DNA of 64,000 bases from Siphonodentalium dalli (Eukaryota > Mollusca > Scaphopoda > Gadilida > Siphonodentaliidae): assembly GCA_032622095.1 (NCBI GenBank), contig CP136066.1, positions 152,977,152-153,041,151 of the forward strand. Reading direction: 5' to 3'. Shown here one piece after another: positions 1 through 11,648 of this stretch. The notes below the pieces were generated by a model, which saw only the letters and a list, made by a program, of their open reading frames with translations, searched no databases and was not told where the DNA came from. The translations under genes and the position numbers were made by a program. The first letter of the stretch is position 1. The number at the start of each line of letters is the position of its first letter.

Positions 1-33
1 GCAAAATTTCAGGAAGCTCCAGTCATGAAAGGG
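1..33. repeat. End of a family E TTAA-type MITE
   Basis: The first bases match the right end of the short element seen complete at 51297-51547 (AGGAAGCTCCAGTCATG followed by a run resembling GAAAGGG). The sequence after it is TAAATG, close to the TTAA flank seen in other copies. Only the terminal part lies in the window. Confidence 0.55.
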
Positions 34-59
34 TAAATGCCATATCGATCTTATCTGAC

Positions 60-403
60 TAATTTTAACTTTCAAAACAAGCCTGAGTCTAGTGTGCCTG
101 TCGTTTGCAGAATGAGGTCCCCAGAGTGTGACTTTGGTGAATCTATCATGCAAAGTGGGCTAGCATCACCAAATTCACACTCTGGGACCTCATTCTGCTT
201 AGGCCTCATCTGCTATGGGAGACAGACTCGGATTGCCAAATGGTAAATATTGTGATGTACACCCATTGGGAACCTCGATTAGGCAATGTGTCATCTGCCA
301 ATTTGGTGATATAGAGAAACTGAACTAAAAAAGAAATAGAATCCATGGGAAGAAGTTTCTACAGAAATTTTATAATAAGAAACTTTCCACAGATGAGGCC
401 TAA
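60..403. repeat. Family C palindromic repeat, left part (interrupted)
   Basis: A palindromic core at about 107-198 has arms beginning GCAGAATGAGGTCCCCAGAG and its reverse complement. A characteristic flank follows, with CTTAGGCCTCATCTGCTATGG and later GATGAGGCCTAA. The same core and flank recur many times in the window. Here the repeat stops at TAA (401-403), where another element begins. Its continuation (AAGCATAATGAGG) resumes only at 2618. Confidence 0.75.
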
Positions 404-1035
404 GGTAGCAATACACGATTTCCAGCAATTTTGCCAACCTGGGAGGGGGTACTGTACCTCAAATCAATGCTAAGCCATTATCGTTGGCATATATCCCATC
501 GACAGAAATTTTAGGTGTAATCATTTAAATGTACTTTTGGTTCTTCGTACAATTTGTCATTGAGTTATGCCCCTTGGTTTGCACACACGAAACGCTCAAT
601 TTTACCCATTTTTTTACTCAAATTGGCCATTTTCAACCCAAAAACAGACCATGATAGAGCGAATGTCAGTAAATAAGATTCTTCCACCTGATAGAGCTAT
701 GTTAGAGCTGAGAAATATTTTAAATAGAAAAAAAGTTATCGTATCAATTTGAAAAAAAAAGTCTTGCGAGCCCAGATGACAGAATTCAGGGGAGAGAAAT
801 CGGGCTATTTTCCTGTAATCAATAACACAGAGTTGGCCTTCACTGAATACGAAAACCTTGTTGCATATCCAAATTTTTCACTTTTTTGAGAACTTTCCCA
901 GTTTTGTAAAATAAATAAACCTTCAAACCAGTAATAACACATTTAAAGCAGGCTACACTGGCTGTTATGCCCCCCAGATACTTATATTTCTATTTTTCAG
1001 ACCCCCTACAACCCGTGAAATCGTGTACTGCTACC
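404..1035. mobile_element. TTAA-type DNA element, copy K1 (left arm of composite)
   Basis: The 632 bp unit begins GGTAGCAATACACGATTTC and ends GAAATCGTGTACTGCTACC, so the ends are ~19 bp imperfect inverted repeats. A nearly identical copy lies at 1959-2617. Its inner edge is followed by TTAA (1036-1039) and its outer edge is preceded by CTAA. No transposase-length frame is present, so it is non-autonomous. TTAA preference is known for piggyBac and Kolobok elements; assignment between these is inference. Confidence 0.75.
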
Positions 1036-1039
1036 TTAA

Positions 1040-1954
1040 AGGAAAAATAGGGTTATCCCCCTTCAATGCACAAATGTCCAGTTAAGTCTGTGACGTACAC
1101 CGATAACTTTGATATATAACACATATGGTGTTTCTTCAGTGCGAATGGGAAATAAGGTCAATATAAGTAGTGTGGTTTCAATAAAAATGAACCAATTTCA
1201 CTCAAATTATTGGTTATAGCGAAAAAAAACAAAGTTAAATTATAAATGTGACATCATGCCCACCACCTTAAAACTAAACATCCCAGTCAAAAAGGCAGTC
1301 TGGACAGACATATTACATCTGTAATCTGCTGACCAGAGCATATGCACTGTGGTTATTTATTAGCCAGCCCCCCCCCCCCACCCTCCCCCGCATATGTTAA
1401 GACAATGTTCTTGTCACACCCCCCCCTCAGTAGCTGCCTTTACCCCCCTCTCCAATATACATATTGACATTATTCGGAAACACGACCAAGACTAAATAAC
1501 CAACATTAATATGGCTTTTCGCACAAGGTATCCAAGGAATTTCATTGTTGAAATGTTTGCGTGGCAACACGTTTCATTAAATTAATGTCAATTTTATGTA
1601 ATTACACAAAACCGCACCACTCGAAACGAATCGTACAGAGTAACTGATGTATATATAATCACATCACCAACCCCCCCCCCCCCCCCCCCCCCCCCCCAAA
1701 TGTGAACCGGAATGTTTTTTTTTTATCCATAGCAGACATACGTTGAATTTGTTTTTTGCCCTGTCGGTGTGATCATTCAGCGACTTGTCAAGCTGGAATC
1801 CATAGTATTTACAGCCTCTGATACAAATACTCTACAAGCAAATGCACCTAATTCCGAGACCAGTCATAAATAGAAACTGTGAATAGACACGAAGATAGGA
1901 AAGATAAAATGTTTCAGTAGATTTTCACTAATCTATCCAATTTGATATGTCTCT
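1040..1954. other. Cargo segment between the two K elements, no gene seen
   Basis: This segment is bounded by TTAA on both sides (1036-1039 and 1955-1958). It holds several C-rich tracts (about 1367-1450) and a homopolymer C run of 27 bases at about 1671-1697, which is a likely sequencing or assembly weak point. I see no convincing coding frame or splice signals. Confidence 0.5.
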
Positions 1955-1958
1955 TTAA

Positions 1959-2617
1959 GGTAGCAATACACTATTTCCAGCAATTTTGCCAAACTGGGAG
2001 GGGGTACTGTACCTCAAATCAATGCTAAGCCATTATCGTTGGCATATATTCCATCAAGCATGTTTTAATTTCGACAGAAATTTTAGCTGTAATCATTTAA
2101 ATGTACTTTTGGTTCTTCGTACAATTTGTCATTGAGTTATGCCCCTTGGCTTGCACACACGAAACGCTCAATTTTACCCATTTTTTTTACTCAAATTGGC
2201 CATTTTCAACCCAAAAACAGACCATGATAGAGCGAATGTCAGTAAATAAGATTATTCCACCTGATAGAGCTATGTTAGAGCTGAGAAATATTTGAAATAG
2301 AAAAAAAGTTATCATATCAATTTGAAAAAAAAGTCTTGCGAGCCCAGATGACAGAATTCAGGGTAGAGAAATCGGGCTATTTTCCTGTAATCAATAACAC
2401 AGAGTTGGCCTTCACTGAATACGAAAACCTTGTTGCGTATCCAAATTTTTCACTTTTTTGAGAACTTTCCCAGTTTTGCTGAGTTTTGTAAAATAAATAA
2501 ACCTTCAAACCAGTAATAACACATTTAAAGCAGGCTACACTGGCTGTTATGCCCCCCAGATACTTATATTTCTATTTTTCAGACCCCCTACAACCCGTGA
2601 AATCGTGTACTGCTACC
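1959..2617. mobile_element. TTAA-type DNA element, copy K2 (right arm of composite)
   Basis: This is a direct repeat of 404-1035 with the same ends (GGTAGCAATACAC and GTGTACTGCTACC) and only scattered substitutions. Two short insertions relative to K1 are visible: CATGTTTTAATT near 2059 and GCTGAGTTTTG near 2476. It is preceded by TTAA (1955-1958) and followed by TAAGC, which belongs to the family C repeat. Confidence 0.75.
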
Positions 2618-2700
2618 TAAGCATAATGAGGTCCTCAGAGGGTGAATTTAGTTATCCTAGCCCGCTAGGATCAGTAAACTCAGGCTTGTTTGAAAATAAC
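2618..2700. repeat. Family C repeat, right part
   Basis: The sequence AAGCATAATGAGGTCCTCAG, a GGGTGAATTTAG stretch and an AGGCTTGTTTG tail match the continuation of the family C repeat that breaks off at 403. It is the other half of the disrupted target. Confidence 0.65.
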
Positions 2701-2779
2701 AAGCTGTTTGTCTCTCCTGTATAAAATAAATCTGGATTGCATTCTCTTCGAATCTCACTAACAAAATATTACATCATAC

Positions 2780-2944
2780 CTCTCCACATTGTATTCTGGT
2801 ATTGAGTGATTGTGAGAGTAGAACTTTTAGTTTATTGGAATCATCAGAGATAATAGCGTCATAAGAATCTAAGCACCCACTGCTCTGTAAGCCAGTTAAT
2901 GAAGTAAATGTTGGGTCATTAATGTATCTCTGCAGTTTACAAAT
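2780..2944 (-). CDS. Isolated internal exon, possible RPA1/RADX-like OB-fold protein
   Basis: On the - strand a TTTTTCAG acceptor precedes an open segment of exactly 55 codons that ends at a GTATGA donor; both boundaries are phase 0. The translation starts ICKLQRYINDPTFTSLTGL. It includes the run YDAIISDDSNKLKVLLSQSL followed by NTRIQCGE. The pattern hydrophobic-DAxISD-G/N-KLKxLLxxSLN...xGE resembles the first strands of RPA70-type and RADX-type single-stranded DNA binding folds, which read a D-G-x-hydrophobic turn and a SLN motif. That assignment is inference from the pattern only. No second exon of this gene was found: the left side is filled with the composite element and the right side with a Mutator-like element. 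It could instead be a pseudogene exon. Confidence 0.45.
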
Positions 2945-3625
2945 CTGAAAAATAATTAGAAGGTAATGAACAGGGTTAGCCAATTTAAATCAAGCGATTT
3001 AAATCATTGATTTAAATCAAGATTTAAAAAAAACAATAACTAACAAGTTTTTTCTGCAAACTATAACATGAATATAAATAAATAATATACAAAATTGAAT
3101 AATATATATATAAAATTATACAGTAATTGTCAACCCTATAGAAACCACAGGCAAGTTACAAGGTACCGCAATTACCTCTCTAGCAATGGCCTGTTCAGGT
3201 TACAGTACACCAATTATTCTCCATAGGCGACAGTGTTAATGTCCGGGGCTATGATCGATTCCTTGTGAATGCAGGAACTTTCTAACCTAGTCAATTTTGA
3301 AGAATGACTCTTCGGACCCAATATGACCCAAAAAAATTAATAGGTCCGTGTGCCTTTTCCGTCTTTAAATGTACCGCTTTTGATACTGCCCTAATTCCGC
3401 ACAAAAAATCATCACCAAATTTTCAAACATACCCCCATTAAATGCCAGGTTAATTATTTCACCCACTCTGGATCAATATTCATCTAGGTATAATATTTCC
3501 ATGGTGGCTTTGATTTTTTCTCGTTTTTGCATTAATTTTATCCCAATCATAATCAACCATTAAGCTGCCAGATGTGATTTTATGCTGACTTGAATGTGGG
3601 ATAATTTTTTATATTTGGTGTACTA

Positions 3626-4987
3626 TAGTCCAAGTCTTCTCGTACTAAAACTAGCTAAGATTTTGGGATGGAGAGATGCTAGTATTTAGTCCGAGATCGC
3701 GCGCATAGCCTTCTTATGACACGAGTTAAGCGTTAATGACCCGCTCAAATAAAACCACAATTATATGAAATAAAATATCACAATTGCGACAATAACAGAT
3801 ATTTTCCGCAGAAGACATGCTATTTGATCTGAACCCCACATCAGTTGTGAATTGAAAGCGGTAATTTAATGCGAAAAGAGACATTTACCGCAATGTTTAC
3901 AAATTTTTTAAAGTATGCGAACTCAGTTGACCTCGCGAACTGTGTTCGGCATTTTCCTGTTGAAAATATTCTGTAGATTTTCGACTGACAACGCAAATTA
4001 CGATGAATTCTCCATTCTAATCGTAATTATGTGTGTCAATAAATAAAAAATAAATTGATTAATTAAACATTGAAGATATAAATGTAATACATTAAATAAA
4101 TTACGGGGAATTACAACCCTCTTAAAGTTTAAAACAGTGTAAACACAACGAGCATTAGAATAAATAATATGGTGCTACATTTCCCACATTTGGTGGACTT
4201 CAGCGAAATTAAGATATATACTAAGCGAACAGAGCAATATACTGCTCTTGTTAAGCACACAAAAAATAAAACAAAATTTGTAGAAATTTTTAACCTTAAG
4301 TTTGAAAAGTCCCACTAAAACAGAAGAACTATATTTCGAAACTGTGTGATTCGGTTCTCCGATTATTTTATCAACACAAAAGTCAAAATGCACATGGATG
4401 AAAATCACACGCATGGCAAGTCAGACACAAGAGTTCTAATTTGCTCCAATTTTGACAAGTTGCTTGCGAAAATTGTCAACAAAACTACCTTTCTGATCCT
4501 CCATTATGTCATTAAGTTTTTAGTGCGGGAATTGTTCTCAAAGCACATTGGAAACTGGACTTTGCGGCGATCGGTTTTCGCCATTTTGTTCGGAAAACCC
4601 CGCGCTATATATAGAAACGGAAACTAGAATACTCAGAACAAACACCGGACAATGCCGAAGTTCTTCGGAACCTGAGTTCGGCTTAAGTAAACAAACAGAA
4701 AAAACAACGATGTTTGTGGCAATCAACCGGAATATTCTATGTGTAATTTAACATTAAAGTTAGATTATTATACACCATTCTGACCATAAGATGTCACTCT
4801 TTCCGACGTATATAGCATCATGTATTGCTTTGTTAGGTAAATCGAGTAAAATACACCACAGATTCCCGCCACAGATCCTGGGCGTAACTCGTGTCATAAG
4901 AAGGCTATGCGCGCGATCTCGGACTAAATACTAGCATCTCTCCATCCCAAAATCTTAGCTAGTTTTAGTACGAGAAGACTTGGACTA
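3626..4987. mobile_element. Non-autonomous Mutator-like element (MULE), 1362 bp
   Basis: The ends are inverted repeats of about 103 bp: 3626-3728 is the reverse complement of 4885-4987, beginning TAGTCCAAGTCTTCTCGTAC. The element is flanked by a perfect 9 bp direct repeat GGTGTACTA at 3617-3625 and 4988-4996. Long inverted ends plus a 9 bp target duplication are the hallmarks of Mutator-like elements. The 1.1 kb interior has no frame long enough for a transposase. The near identity of the arms suggests a fairly recent insertion. Confidence 0.85.
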
Positions 4988-5097
4988 GGTGTACTATAAC
5001 CTTCAGCTTAACATTGTTGGTATAATTTGTAACAACACTTAGATTCAGCACTCCCCATTACAGCACTTGTAATTTACATGTATGTAGGGACAACAAA

Positions 5098-5255
5098 TTT
5101 TATTCTTGTAATATCGCTGATGGGGTCCATTTACCACATTTTCAGATTTTTGCAGTTTTGGTCCAGGAACCAGTCTATTCGAACCCTCGACCGTGTCAAA
5201 GGTGTAACTTAGAGGTCTGCCACTATACCAACTGAGCTATCTGCTCCTCTAATTG
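5098..5255 (-). repeat. tRNA-derived SINE or tRNA pseudogene
   Basis: Read on the - strand, the sequence has an internal RNA polymerase III promoter. The A box TAGCTCAGTTGG is at 5239-5228 and the B box GGTTCGAAT at 5185-5177. The spacing is right for a tRNA, and the head begins GAGGAGCAGA. The anticodon arm does not fold cleanly, and after the T arm the sequence runs on into a non-tRNA body (CCAGGACC..., towards 5098). A tRNA-derived SINE is more likely than a working tRNA gene. The 3' limit is uncertain. Confidence 0.6.
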
Positions 5256-6614
5256 CAGTGGTTTGTATTTTTAAATACTAATATTGAAGTGACATAGCAG
5301 GCAGGAAGGTTAAAAGATCTATCGATGCCAATTTATATAGAACCATTTTTTATTGCAGTTTTCAAAAGAGAAATTTGTTTGTCAGTGTGACAAATAATAC
5401 TTGGCGGTTTTGTTGGGTCAGTTGATGAATAGGCGTGCCACGATTAATCGTATAATCGATACACCATTGATAAAGCCGATAATCGATTACCATTTCCGTC
5501 GTCGATTAATCTGCGTTATTTATTTCGGACATTGGAAAATGTCGGGTATTGTTGAATACCGTGTTTGTTTTACACAATTTAATCTACAACCGAGGGGTTA
5601 ACAAACTTTAATCATGTACGCGATGTAGCAAAGAGATTCCGACAACATGAGTACTACTAATACATATTGCAAACAGTCGGCAGTTCATTTGATGGTGCAA
5701 CATGGTTACTCTTTGCGTCGTTGTATATTCTTCAAATTGGCGGCACTTCAACTTTGAACTTATGGCGACGCCGTTGTATATTTGTACAAGAAAGGTGGCA
5801 CTATGTTTTTGAAATGTGCTGACTGTCACCGTTTTCAATGAACTGAATGCACTCGCCCTTGAATCTGATTGGACCAATGGGGAGTTGATTGACATTCTCT
5901 CGAAACCAGGGAACCTACATCATTTTAATCAGTGATCTTCTCTGCGATGTTATTTGCAGCAAGTATACTTATCGCTTATCACGTAGTGATAGTTGAATGA
6001 AATTCACTATTATCAAATATTTAACTTGTTCTGAGCCCTGAAAATTGCGGGCAGGGCCCACCTTTGTGAATGTTATTCACGATCTGGAAGTTTGCTGAAA
6101 CTTATAGTTTCCGTAACATTCAATTCTTTTTTTAGGAACCACCGTCGGTCCATCGTGCATTCCTACTTTTATATTGTTTGTAGTGATTATAAGCATGACC
6201 TAACGCCAACCTCGGAATTGTTCAATGTTGTTAATGCCTTCATTGACATTTGCGTACTCTCACATGACTTCCCCATCGAGTAAATTTTGAGCTGAAGTTT
6301 GTTTTTAGAAAAATAAATACATCAACATTCTAATGGAACTACTAGTATCTATCTCTGTATGCTGGTAGACCCCCAAATGTTTGGGTATTATGGAACAAAT
6401 TCCAAGCTGACCCAACAGATAAATGTGTATTGCTTTCAATACCGCACAATGTCAAAAACAGAAATATTTGCAACTATAACATTTGGCAGTTCTGTTACAC
6501 AGATTTGTATGGAAATGCCTATTCAAATTAGTCACTTGAACTCCTCCTTAAGAAGTTAAGTTAACACCTGCCATTGGTATCAGCCTTTGTACCTCCGCTA
6601 ATGTTATGGTTATG

Positions 6615-7480
6615 TCCCCTCCCGACCGGGCTCCAGACTCCCAAGTCTTAGGTTGGAATTTCACAACCGACATCTCAAACTTTCTCAATTGTTGGAAATT
6701 TCCAATCTCACAAGCACCTTTTTATAAAACAATTTAGACATGTTTACTAGTAAAGCCCAATTATCCATGGACCCAAAAACACAATATGTATGTCAGATTA
6801 ATCAGTCAGGTAGTTCCAAGGTAGATGTTTTAATGAATTTTGTATTTTAATGATTTTATTAGACACAAAAGTCTTAAGTCCCCATAGCCCCGTCATTTCT
6901 TAACAGGTTGACCTCATGTTAACAAATCTGAATCTCAGTCACTAAAGGATCCTCCATACTATATGTAGGCTAAATAGTCCAACATTTTAAGTATTACTAT
7001 AGAGACATACAGTTATTCCCTGGTCCCACCCTATTTAAACTGGTGACCCCATCTGAATAAATTTGAATCCCAGACACCAAAGAACCCTTCATACTATATA
7101 TCAGTAAAATAAACCAGATGGTCCGTGTGAAGGAAGCATATTAAGAGGAAAACTGTCCTTTGCTTGGCCCCTATTTGACCAGGTGACCGCATTTGAACAA
7201 ATCTGAACTACAGTCACCAAAGGACCCCTCATACCAAATATGAACCCATTCAACCTGATGGTACATGAGAAGTCGTTTTTAAGAATTGCTATGGAGGGCA
7301 AGAGTTATGGCCCTGGCTTCACAACCATTTGACAGAGTGACCTCATTTGAACAAATCTGAATGTGAGTCACCTAGGGAACATCCACACCAAATATGAACC
7401 CATTCAGTCTTATGATCTAGAGAAGATGGATGGACGGACAGACAGATGAACAGGTGACAGCTGAGAAGTGATGACTATAG
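6615..7480. repeat. Dispersed repeat block, GGACGGACAGACAG end
   Basis: Diverged ~110-130 bp sub-units each carry a TGACCTCATTTGAACAAATC-like core. The block ends in GGATGGACGGACAGACAG followed by GTCTCAGGTGAGCT. The first part (about 6615-7300) is the reverse complement of about 23650-24330, so two long copies lie 17 kb apart in opposite orientation. Open frames in the block are repeat artefacts. Confidence 0.7.
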
Positions 7481-7504
7481 CTTCGTCTCAGGTGAGCTTA
7501 ATAA

Positions 7505-9869
7505 TTACATTTCATTGAACAAATCTGTGAATCAACCCCAACCCCCCCCCCCAACACTGTGGGGACATCCTTGCGAATATGACATACATGATTTATTTGA
7601 ATGCCTGACTACATTAGCTTAACAAAATTCCCATGACCTTGAAAGCCAGTGCATTCACTGGGAATAAATTCCATTCATGAAACCACTATCAGCATGTTTT
7701 GGAGAGGTGTTGACATTTAGATAATTAGGTTTTAACGACTGCACAAACAGCTTTGTGTTACTGCTATAGCTGTGATCAAAACAAGGATTTTAATTGGGGT
7801 GAACTAGGCAGAGATAATCACAACCCAAAGGGTTGTTTTACAGTAACATAAGCGACGCAAGTATAGTTGTGACGTCAGTAATTTCTATATCCTATCAACA
7901 TGAAAAAATTGTTTTTACATCCGGGCGATTCAGACCTATGGGGCCCTATGGTGGCCGCCATGTTGGAATAGAATTGTCAAATTAATAAAACGAATTTATT
8001 TTTCTTCTTCGATCAGCCTCCCTATAGCAACACTATTAAATTTGAAAAACAAAATCAACCTTATTCAAAATTAAATGCTTAATGTGGATTTAGCTGACGC
8101 GGGCGCATAGCATTCGGCAAACCTCGCCAGATTCCGTACCGTTACAGTTAGAATATTACGTCCCCTGGCAGGCCATAGCAACGTTGGAAATGATGACGTA
8201 ATTTCGTTACAAAATGGTGGCGCACTCTTGTTTGCGAAATTTGAAATGGAATTGCTTGTTATTGTTATCGCTCGTATTTTAAATGTACAACGGTATCACA
8301 GCTCGTAAGCGTTGAGAACAAACGAGAAAGCACAAGCGAAGATAGCACTACGAGCCAATTACTGGAATGACTTTAGAGTCAAAGCATTCAAAAGAAGAAG
8401 AAGAATAACAACAACATGTCAACAACAACAACTTGTTAAGTTGTTTTGAAGTTGAAGTGAACTGTGTTCAAAGTGAAAATCAGTCAGTCGGAAAGAAACT
8501 CAATGACGAATCTGTGACTGAAAAAAATATGAAAATGAAGGTCACTGGAATGGAATGTGGACTGGTCTGTGCAGACTGATCACCACGGCGATTTGACTTG
8601 TTCTGTTATTGTTCAATTTTAAGTCTGTTTTCAATTTCACCTGGACTGGTTTAGTGGTTAGACTTAGAGTTTCAACTGCAAGCGGCAAATCGTTCAATCT
8701 ACTAACTACTTCTCTAAATAGTAAATTTAATTGTTAATATCTAACACTGTCATGTCAAACCTCAACTTGGGTCAAGGAAATCAGAAAATGGACATTTTAG
8801 AGCTGACTGATTTACTATACACAGTATAGTTCAGTCATGAACCGTTGAACGTAGCGCGTAGCTGGAACTTGTGGACGCAGTAATCGGTGAAAGCGTTCAT
8901 GTGGCTTACTAATCTAATAATATTAGGATTGTATTAGTCAATATTTAGTGATTACAGATTACTAAATTTAGTTATCAACGACTTCAGCCTCACCCACTCA
9001 CTGTGAATGTGACTCAGGTAAAAATACAATTCTAGCCATCTACAGTCGACAGACTCGACACACAGATGTAACAAACATGTGAAGCCCAGTGAATTGGTGA
9101 CTAACAAAGTGAGTCATTTATCTTCTTGTTGAGTGAAGGAAAAGAAGAACATCTCCCAATCCCACTTGGTCTCGGCACACTGCATAGTTCATGCAGTGGC
9201 TGGTGAGAGGATATGCTTCCGGGCCAACTTTCCATCTGTGTGTATGAATTCTGTTTCCTGTGATGGACACATCAAGTTAAATTTAATAATTATATTGCAC
9301 GGTGATTAGTTTTAGCATTCTCACATATTAAATAATTCATGATTTTAACACTGTGTTCTCGATTTAAACCTTAAGCATAAAGCGGGAGCTTGATCAGCAT
9401 AGCTAGCATATATATATTAACTAGTGGCTATTTGTGGAAAAATTATTAAATATAGCCCTGCGTACTTGCTATTGTCGACTTGACACATTGGGATTGGAAT
9501 AATATGTATGCTAAACATAATAATTCCAGGCCAACTTAGTTGAACTGTCACGACCTTCTAGTTATACATGTACATGACTAATGTAGTAATGAGGCAATCA
9601 TATAAATGTTTAATCTAGTAGCATTTTCTCAGACCATGCCATGAACATATATGTATCTATGCCTGTCAAGAATAATTAAATGCCATTCCTCCCGGGCAGT
9701 TATTAAAATGTTCATATACTATCAGATGCCTATTAACCAATAGTGTCAGCATGTGTCGCATGATTAGTAATTTTAGATAAAATTCTCAACGATCATTAAG
9801 TTTTTTGGCAAAGAGACATATATAGAATTAAATTGAAATAGAATTAAATTTCCATCAATATTGTTAATT
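7505..9869. other. Unannotated stretch, no convincing gene
   Basis: I see no splice-bounded coding frame here. The segment 7930-8330 is richer in G+C and CG dinucleotides than its surroundings. A short AAC/AAG-rich simple repeat lies at about 8390-8435. Mostly AT-rich sequence follows to 9869. Confidence 0.35.
7920..8330. promoter_or_regulatory. Possible promoter-like CpG-richer segment
   Basis: A GGCCGCCATGTTGG sequence at about 7952-7965 resembles a YY1 site, a factor often bound at metazoan promoters. CG-rich sequence (GCTGACGCGGGCGC) follows, with a second ATGGTGGCGC motif at about 8214. The segment lies between the - strand exon at 2944 and the + strand ISCA2 exons at 19268, so it could be a promoter for either or both. 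This is inference only. Confidence 0.2.
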
Positions 9870-10309
9870 TCAGTCTAGGTCTCCGCTATCACTATTGTTG
9901 ACCATCACAATGATTAGACATCTGAGAGTACGATAAAAGCTCACAAAAGTCATGCAATCTCGAGCTGGGACCACCCTTAATACTTGTTTCTTATCATCTA
10001 CTTCACAGAAGGGGTCACCCCTAAGTAGTAACCATATAGGAAATGCACCAAACATATCACTATTGCACAATGACATCAGTTTGTTTGATCTAAAATATTT
10101 ATCCATTCCAGCCCCAAAACAATAGTCATTTGGCAAATTATCTCATTCATTTTTGAAGTGCCTATCATCTACTGAAGTTGTATCCTACCACAGGCCATAA
10201 ATTATGTTTCATTGAGTCATTGTGCCCCATCCACGTAACCCGTTTTCATAAAAATGTATTCAGTATTTATAATATGTAAATTTATCCAATAAAGATATTT
10301 TTCCCTTAA

Positions 10310-10753
10310 AGGTCCTCAATCCGAATCAATAGTCCCCATATCATCAGATTCCAACAACAAGAAGCTTTTTTGAAATGCCGCTTCAGTTGACAGAATCGAT
10401 TAATTGCTCAAAAAAAAACTACAGTCAATTATAGCATAAAATTGACAAAAACTTGTAATTTATCAACTTTTTGCTCAACGAATATTGCTGATTTGTCAAA
10501 CATCTGACACACACACAAAAAAACAGTTGATTTTAGAATTATCCATCTTCATCTGCAATTTGGTCAGAAAAAGTATTCTCGTCTGCTGTTTGCTGGGCCA
10601 CTAAAAAAATTTAAATGATAGATTTTTTAAATCGGTATCTGATCACTATGAGCTTTGTGGGTTGTTGTGGGTTCCTCGACTTGAATCAAATATTTTTCAC
10701 CTCCGAAGTCAAGGAAATAATAATCTGCGAGGGTTAATTTGGATTGAGTACCT
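10310..10753. mobile_element. TTAA-flanked miniature element, family G copy 1 (444 bp)
   Basis: The ends are AGGTCCTCAATCCG and GGATTGAGTACCT, an imperfect inverted pair, bounded exactly by TTAA at 10306-10309 and 10754-10757. Related copies lie at 11395-11648, 19920-20138 and, in opposite orientation, 47495-47914. No coding capacity is seen. Confidence 0.75.
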
Positions 10754-11394
10754 TTAAAATTGCAAAAATTAAATTAAAATAATTTTGCCTTGAAAATTGG
10801 TCGCTTGGCCAGATTCAACCTTCACCTGATGATTGCATTTTGAAGAAATATAGTAAAATGTGCTATATGGCTAATATCGCTTGACTGGCGCCATGGATAT
10901 TGATCTGGAAATTAGAGAAATGTTAGAGGCAATATCTCACTCTGACCCATGTCTAACTGTGGCCCACATTCCTCTATATCTGGTGCTGCAACATATTCTC
11001 GTGCAAATAGGTTTATTTGTACCTGAATATTCACATATGTTCATATTTTTTTATTCATTTAAATTTGTTTAAATCAAAATTTAGAAAAATAACGCCATTA
11101 TACACTCTGCCAGGGCACCCTGAGTCACCACACCAAATTTCGTTGAAATCTGGGCACCAAAATTAACAAAGACATGTTGGTTTCAACTTTACTCCAGTCT
11201 TATATATGTATATATAAACAGTCCCATGAAACATGTATACATTTATTGATGGACGTGTCATGGGCTCTTCATACAGGATCGCGTTCATTATTTCGAAGGT
11301 TCCATATTCGCTATTCCAAAGGTTCTTATTCAGACATCGAAGGTTCGCTATTCTGAAGGTTTGCTATTCTGGGCGTATTTAACCAGAAAAGATG

Positions 11395-11648
11395 GACAAC
11401 TCTAATACCAAGTAGTTATTATTACCACGATTTTACAGTTATCCATCTTTATCTGGAAGACCGCCCATTTGACCTCGTCCTTCTGGCACGATCAGGCCCA
11501 GAAACAATAAAAATAGCAAACTGCAAAGATCGATATCTAATTACTCTCAGCTTTGATGGGTGGGTTCCTCGACACTAATCAAATATTTTTTTCCCCACCG
11601 AAACCAAGGAAGGAGTAATTTAGCAGCGTCTTATCGGATTGAGTACCT
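11395..11648. mobile_element. TTAA-type family G element, truncated copy
   Basis: It shares internal blocks with 10310-10753 (GATCGATATCTAATTACTCTCAG-like and GGTTCCTCGAC-like stretches). The intact right end GGATTGAGTACCT is followed by TTAA (11649-11652). The left end is missing or diverged. Confidence 0.6.

Larger units (their letters stand above)
404..2617. mobile_element. Composite transposon-like unit K1-cargo-K2
   Basis: Two direct copies of one TTAA-type element (404-1035 and 1959-2617) enclose about 0.9 kb. Left of the pair the sequence reads GATGAGGCCTAA; right of it TAAGCATAATGAGG. Elsewhere in the window the family C repeat reads GATGAGGCCTAAGCAGAATGAGG without interruption, for example near 47326-47345 and 34496-34515. 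The outer flanks therefore rejoin as one empty site with only TAA duplicated, while both inner edges carry TTAA. The simplest reading is movement of the two elements and the DNA between them as a single unit. Confidence 0.6.

Noticed and set aside
5170-5245. Functional tRNA gene on the - strand.
   Set aside because: A and B boxes are good, but the anticodon and acceptor stems do not pair properly and the homology seems to extend past the tRNA, so a SINE is more likely.
5608-5895. 95-codon - strand frame starting with Met.
   Set aside because: No domain, splice signal or compositional support; probably chance in a region where stops are sparse.
9870-10136. 88-codon - strand frame with mixed composition.
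   Set aside because: It has no acceptor, ATG start or recognised similarity; an in-frame stop lies just upstream. It is not supported enough to annotate.
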